Source: Roseovarius gaetbuli (GTDB lineage: Bacteria; Pseudomonadota; Alphaproteobacteria; Rhodobacterales; Rhodobacteraceae). Taken from it: a stretch of 64,000 bases of DNA. The notes under the pieces are model-generated. The model was not told the origin of the DNA, made no database searches, and saw nothing but the letters and a program-made list of their open reading frames with translations. The DNA lies in assembly GCF_900172365.1 (NCBI RefSeq), contig NZ_FWFJ01000017.1, positions 1 to 64,000 of the forward strand, given 5' to 3'. Both the position numbers and the translations under genes were made by a program. Shown one piece after another: positions 63,417-64,000 of this stretch (position 1 is the first letter of the stretch; every line of letters starts with the position of its first letter).

Positions 63417-64000
63417 TCAGAGCGCTCGCCAGCCGATATCGCGGCGACAAAATCCTTGCGGCCAATCAATCTGGTCCACCATTGCATAGGCGCGGTCGCG
63501 GGCCTCTTGCAAACTGTTCCCACGCGCCGTTGCCGCAAGAACCCGCCCGCCGGTGGCGACGAACTGCCCCTCGGCGCGGCCCGTGCCGGCATGAAAGACC
63601 ATGTGGAAACTGTCTTCGGGGCAATCCGCCACGCCTTTGATCACGCTGCCCTTTTCATATTCACCGGGATAGCCATTGGCGGCCATCACAACCGTCAGGG
63701 CATGATCCTCGGCCCAGTTGACCGACATCTCTGACAGGCGCCCCTCGGCTGCCGCCTGCAACAGGTCAAGCACCTGCGCGCCAAGCCGCATCATAAGGCA
63801 CTGGCATTCAGGATCGCCAAACCGCACGTTATATTCCACAAGCCGCGGCTGACCGTCCTTGATCATCAGCCCCACGAACAAAACCCCCTGAAACGGCGTG
63901 CTGCGCCGGGCCATTTCGGCAAGACACGGGCGCACAATCTCATCAAGCGCCTTTTGCGTCACTGCCTCGCTCATCACCGGGGCGGGGGAATAGGCGCCCA
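63417..64000 (-). CDS. purD: Phosphoribosylamine-glycine ligase, C-terminal part
   Basis: Third step of purine synthesis. The C-terminal 194 residues of PurD are in the window, from GAYSPAPVMSEAV through PFQGVLFVGLMIKDGQPRLVEYNVRFGDPECQ (ATP-grasp metal-binding Glu and Asn) to the natural stop at 63417. Upstream codons continue past the window edge, so the gene is cut at its 5' side, not truncated in the genome. Confidence 0.9.
   Translation of the reverse strand, partial: GAYSPAPVMSEAVTQKALDEIVRPCLAEMARRSTPFQGVLFVGLMIKDGQPRLVEYNVRFGDPECQCLMMRLGAQVLDLLQAAAEGRLSEMSVNWAEDHALTVVMAANGYPGEYEKGSVIKGVADCPEDSFHMVFHAGTGRAEGQFVATGGRVLAATARGNSLQEARDRAYAMVDQIDWPQGFCRRDIGWRAL

Overview
The window is high-GC alphaproteobacterial DNA from the Rhodobacteraceae (Roseobacter group, Roseovarius-like). 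The evidence is the content and style: a Rhizobium/Rhodobacter-type glycerol operon glpR-glpDSTPQUVK, a DmdC-like acyl-CoA dehydrogenase, a tiny aa3-oxidase subunit IV, a DUF1127 gene followed by CCUCCUCCC-loop small RNAs, and palindromic intergenic repeats of the kind common in this family. The species is inferred, not shown. No rRNA, tRNA, CRISPR array or prophage was seen.

Layout. 1-316: end of an insertion sequence that cuts off the tail of an unidentified gene. 326-10991: housekeeping genes (dacB, nadD, a PAS-GGDEF-EAL protein, ettA, a cold-shock protein, gpmI, an EnvC-like protein, ctpA). 10992-11618: gene-free scar with a deleted IS derivative. 11619-16804: small envelope proteins, a metallo-hydrolase, an acyl-CoA dehydrogenase and the tRNA t6A enzyme TsaC/Sua5. 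16879-22226: azlCD and molybdenum-cofactor genes (fdhD, mobA, mobB, a fused moeA). 22294-32929: glycerol catabolism and uptake. 33067-36576: glycosyltransferase, EamA exporter, methyltransferase.

The most striking region is 36750-57192. A complete type II secretion system (gspC; gspO; gspGHIJKLMN; gspDEF) is split just after gspC by a five-gene cluster, 38235-45484: a multicopper oxidase, a cysteine-free SCO-like protein, a large secreted protein of no recognised family, a canonical SCO1/SenC copper chaperone and a cytochrome c-periplasmic-binding-protein fusion. Gene order and protein types match the iodide oxidase (ioxA-ioxC) cluster known from iodide-oxidising alphaproteobacteria. Iodide oxidase is extracellular, and here two apparent Tat signals and several Sec signals would put the oxidase parts in the periplasm as substrates for the secretion system that encloses them. 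The proposed unit is an oxidase, its copper-loading and electron-transfer helpers and its own exporter in one locus.

57189-64000: an acyl-CoA-type regulator (ScfR/RamB family); a cobalamin riboswitch in front of an orphan 89-residue protein; a convergent DUF1127 gene with four hairpins presenting CCUCCUCCC (two predicted cuckoo/CcsR small RNAs); the Fe-S carrier Mrp; a lipoprotein; a stand-alone OB-fold fragment of the DnaE2 polymerase preceded by a perfect alphaproteobacterial SOS box; a 2Fe-2S ferredoxin; an FG-GAP protein; and the 3' part of purD. Three copies of one GC-rich palindromic repeat each lie exactly between convergent genes.
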